Shown: piece after piece, positions 61,991-64,000 of the stretch
How positions within the stretch are numbered: position 1 is the first letter of the stretch
How the letters are laid out: each line of letters starts with the position of its first letter
Assembly (NCBI RefSeq): GCF_024451105.1
Contig: NZ_JANGEY010000009.1
Coordinates: 1 to 64,000 of the forward strand
Origin: Stutzerimonas stutzeri
GTDB lineage: Bacteria; Pseudomonadota; Gammaproteobacteria; Pseudomonadales; Pseudomonadaceae
Reading direction: 5' to 3'
DNA length: 64,000 nucleotides
Program-made: the position numbers and the translations under genes
The notes under the pieces: generated by a model
The model's database searches: none
What the model was told of the DNA's origin: nothing
Seen by the model: the letters and a program-made list of their open reading frames with translations, nothing else

Positions 61991-62836
61991 GTGTTCCTGC
62001 GCAACTGGCGCCGCCGCCGCCTGCTCGCCCGCCACCCGCTCGACCCGCAGCTGTGGGCCGCAGTGTGCGACGGCCTGCCGATCCTCGCCGGGCTGGACGC
62101 CGCCGAGCGCCAGCGCCTCGGCGAGCTGAGCCTGCTGTTCCTGCACGACAAGCAGCTGACCTGCCTGCCCGGCGTCGAACCGGACGAGTTCGCGCGCCTC
62201 GCCCTCGCCGCCCAGGCCTGCCTGCCGCTGCTGCATCTGCCGGACCTCGACTGGTACCGGGGCTTCCACCAGTTGCTGCTGTACCCCGACGACTTCCTCA
62301 GTCCGCAACGCCACCGCGACGAGGCCGGCGTCGAGCACGTCTGGGACGACGAGCGCAGCGGCGAGGCCTGGCAGCAGGGCCCGGTGATCCTCGCCTGGCC
62401 GGGCGTTGCGGCCAGCGGCAGCCTGGACGGCTACAACCTGCCGATCCACGAACTGGCCCACAAGCTGGACATGCTCAACGGCGACGCCAACGGCCTGCCG
62501 CCACTGCACGCCGACATGCGCATCGCCGACTGGAGCGCAGCCCTGCAGCAGGCCTACGACGCGCTCAACGCCGAGCTGGACCGCGACCCGGACGCCGAGA
62601 CCGCCATCGACCCCTACGCCGCCGAGAGCCCGGCGGAGTTCTTCGCGGTGGCCAGCGAGTACTTCTTCAGCGCCCCCGACCTGCTCGACGCCGCCTTCCC
62701 GGCGGTGTACGCACAGCTGCGCCGGTTCTACCGCCAGGATCCGCTGGCGCGGCTGGGCGAGCGACTGGGCGAGCTGTCCGCGCAGCCGCCCGGCGCGTCC
62801 CCCGGCGGCGAGGCCGACACGTCGCGCCACCCCTAG
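61991..62836 (+). CDS. mtfA: MtfA-family zinc peptidase
   Basis: 281 residues from GTG 61991, with GGGAG just before it; an ATG at 61946 in frame has no ribosome-binding site. Zinc motif HELAHKLD with His153, Glu154 and His157, preceded by GYNLPIH and followed by ESPAEFFAVASEYFF, whose Glu is the likely third ligand. E. coli MtfA binds the repressor Mlc and thereby affects glucose uptake; whether this operates here is unknown. Confidence 0.92.
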   Translation: MFLRNWRRRRLLARHPLDPQLWAAVCDGLPILAGLDAAERQRLGELSLLFLHDKQLTCLPGVEPDEFARLALAAQACLPLLHLPDLDWYRGFHQLLLYPDDFLSPQRHRDEAGVEHVWDDERSGEAWQQGPVILAWPGVAASGSLDGYNLPIHELAHKLDMLNGDANGLPPLHADMRIADWSAALQQAYDALNAELDRDPDAETAIDPYAAESPAEFFAVASEYFFSAPDLLDAAFPAVYAQLRRFYRQDPLARLGERLGELSAQPPGASPGGEADTSRHP

Positions 62837-62899
62837 CTCCCTCGTCCCCCACCCTCATCCATGCCGCCGGTCGAACACACCGGCCGAAGGAGCCGCACA

Positions 62900-64000
62900 T
62901 TGCCCAACCGCACGGCAGAGCAACTCGCCCACCCGCGCAGCCAGTCCTTCCCCCGCCTGCAGCGCCGGCTGCAGCAATCGTTCGCCGCCGGGGTGCTGGC
63001 CACCGCCGGCCTGGTCGGCCTGGCCACCGGCCTGCCGATGTACCACCAGTTGCGCAACAAGGCCGAGCTGCATGCCGAGTTCGACGTGCAGGTCCGCGCC
63101 CTGGCCAGCAGCCACCTGCTCGAGCACATGGCCGACACCGCCATGCAGCTCACCTCGCGCTCGGAAATCCGCCGCATGCTCGAGCGCTACAACGCCGGCG
63201 AGGTCGACCTGGCCGAACTGCAGACGTTCAGCGCGCCGCGCCTGCTCGAGTCGCTCGCCAAGACCCGCGACGTGCACGGCCTGGTGCGGCTGGACGCCGG
63301 TGGGCGACCGGTGCTCGCCCTGCGCCAGCCCGTGCCGGCCGACCTCTGGCCGGTGCCCGCCGCCGACGAGTTCCTGCCGCGCCTGAGCGGCCCGCTGCGG
63401 CTGGGCGACACCCCGCTGCTGCTGGTCGGCGCGCCGATCCTCTCCCCCGACGGCAGCCGCGCCGGCACCGACATCGTCGCCTTCGGCCTGGACAAGCTGC
63501 AGGAACTGTTGCCGATGAGCGGCGAGTACGTCGGCGAGCTGCAGACCCACCTGATCCACATTCCCGAGCGCCGCGCCGTGCATGTCCACGATGCCGACAC
63601 CGCGCTGATGCCGACCCCGGACTGGCATCCGCTGTTCGAGGCCCTGCGCCGGCCGGGCGACCTGCCCCTGCAGGCCGTGCCGCTCCCCGAGCATCCGCGG
63701 CTCGGCGCCCGGTCCGCCTTCGCCCGGCCACTGCCGGAGCACGGCGACTGGGCCGTCGCCCTGCTCGCCTCGCCCGCGGCGCTGTACGCCGGCGCCCGCC
63801 GCGAGCTGCTCTGGCCGCTGCTGGGCATCCTCCTGCTGAGCCTCGGCGGCGGACTGCTGACCTTCGCGGTGATGCGCCCGCTGCTGCGCCGCATGCTCGA
63901 GCAGTCGCAGAGCCTCGGCCTGGCGGCCAGCGTGTTCGAGCACAGCAACGAGGGCATCCTGCTGCTCGACGAGCAGCAGCGGGTCATCGGCCTCAACCCC
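62900..64000 (+). CDS. Membrane sensor protein, PAS domain starting at window edge (3' end outside)
   Basis: Read from TTG 62900, which has AAGGAG eight bases before it, through the window edge: 367 residues. Two membrane helices (about 30-52 and 295-320) flank a periplasmic sensor of about 240 residues (CHASE4-like arrangement); after the second helix LAASVFEHSNEGILLLDEQQRVIGLNP begins a PAS domain. Proteins of this layout usually end in GGDEF/EAL or histidine kinase domains; which one is not visible. Confidence 0.8.
   Translation, partial: MPNRTAEQLAHPRSQSFPRLQRRLQQSFAAGVLATAGLVGLATGLPMYHQLRNKAELHAEFDVQVRALASSHLLEHMADTAMQLTSRSEIRRMLERYNAGEVDLAELQTFSAPRLLESLAKTRDVHGLVRLDAGGRPVLALRQPVPADLWPVPAADEFLPRLSGPLRLGDTPLLLVGAPILSPDGSRAGTDIVAFGLDKLQELLPMSGEYVGELQTHLIHIPERRAVHVHDADTALMPTPDWHPLFEALRRPGDLPLQAVPLPEHPRLGARSAFARPLPEHGDWAVALLASPAALYAGARRELLWPLLGILLLSLGGGLLTFAVMRPLLRRMLEQSQSLGLAASVFEHSNEGILLLDEQQRVIGLNP

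Overview
This is ordinary, gene-dense, very GC-rich chromosome from a Pseudomonas-type gammaproteobacterium (family Pseudomonadaceae). Evidence: the Pil-Chp twitching cluster next to tonB3 and gshB; a non-catalytic dihydroorotase behind pyrB; azurin with exact copper-ligand spacing; and the speA, yciH, DUF2333, dsbD, aroQ, accBC, prmA, dusB-fis, purH, purD order familiar from Pseudomonas. Gene order was compared from memory, not by search. I see no prophage, insertion sequence, integron, CRISPR array or defence system. No gap between genes exceeds about 300 bases.

Layout. 1-8682 (minus): chpA (3' end outside the window), pilK, pilJ, pilI, pilH, pilG, a chemotaxis-like pathway controlling type IV pili. 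8927-14732 (plus): gshB, tonB3, yqgE, ruvX, pyrR, pyrB, pyrC'. 14827-16000 (minus): rhodanese-grxC-secB. 16146-20370 (plus): gpmI, an EnvC-type protein and a C-terminal protease. 20536-23494 (minus): hisB-hisH-hisA-hisF. 23639-27792 (plus): PanZ-like GNAT, AsmA-like protein, mutY, yggX. 27890-28069: two tRNA-Phe genes. 28147-34255: HAD phosphatase, tesB, a histone-deacetylase-like enzyme (plus), speA, yciH and DUF2333. 34439-45806 (plus): dsbD, aroQ, accB, accC, prmA, a zinc-ribbon protein, dusB-fis, purH, purD. 45976-47988: a hybrid kinase in the usual retS position but with a short membrane sensor. 47993-51844: AEC transporter, azurin, an unannotated cysteine-rich 27-residue ORF, and a FixJ/FixL-type pair. 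52044-56535 (plus): acyl-CoA synthetase, acyl-CoA dehydrogenase, metallo-beta-lactamase-fold hydrolase. 56557-58888 (minus): mpl, ubiX, YceK/YidQ-like lipoprotein. 59056-61866 (plus): ydbH-ynbE-ydbL. 61991-62836: mtfA. 62900-64000: 5' part of a membrane sensor with a PAS domain beginning at the edge.

Most content is core metabolism and envelope biogenesis. The parts worth a second look are two in-frame hexanucleotide arrays coding Glu-Ala tracts in chpA; the retS-position kinase without the usual periplasmic sensor and with an altered ATP-binding N-box; the Cys-triplet small ORF divergent from azurin; a REP-like palindrome that forms the start of a lipoprotein gene; and several families of paired intergenic palindromes. 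Nothing here is convincingly a wholly new multi-gene system.
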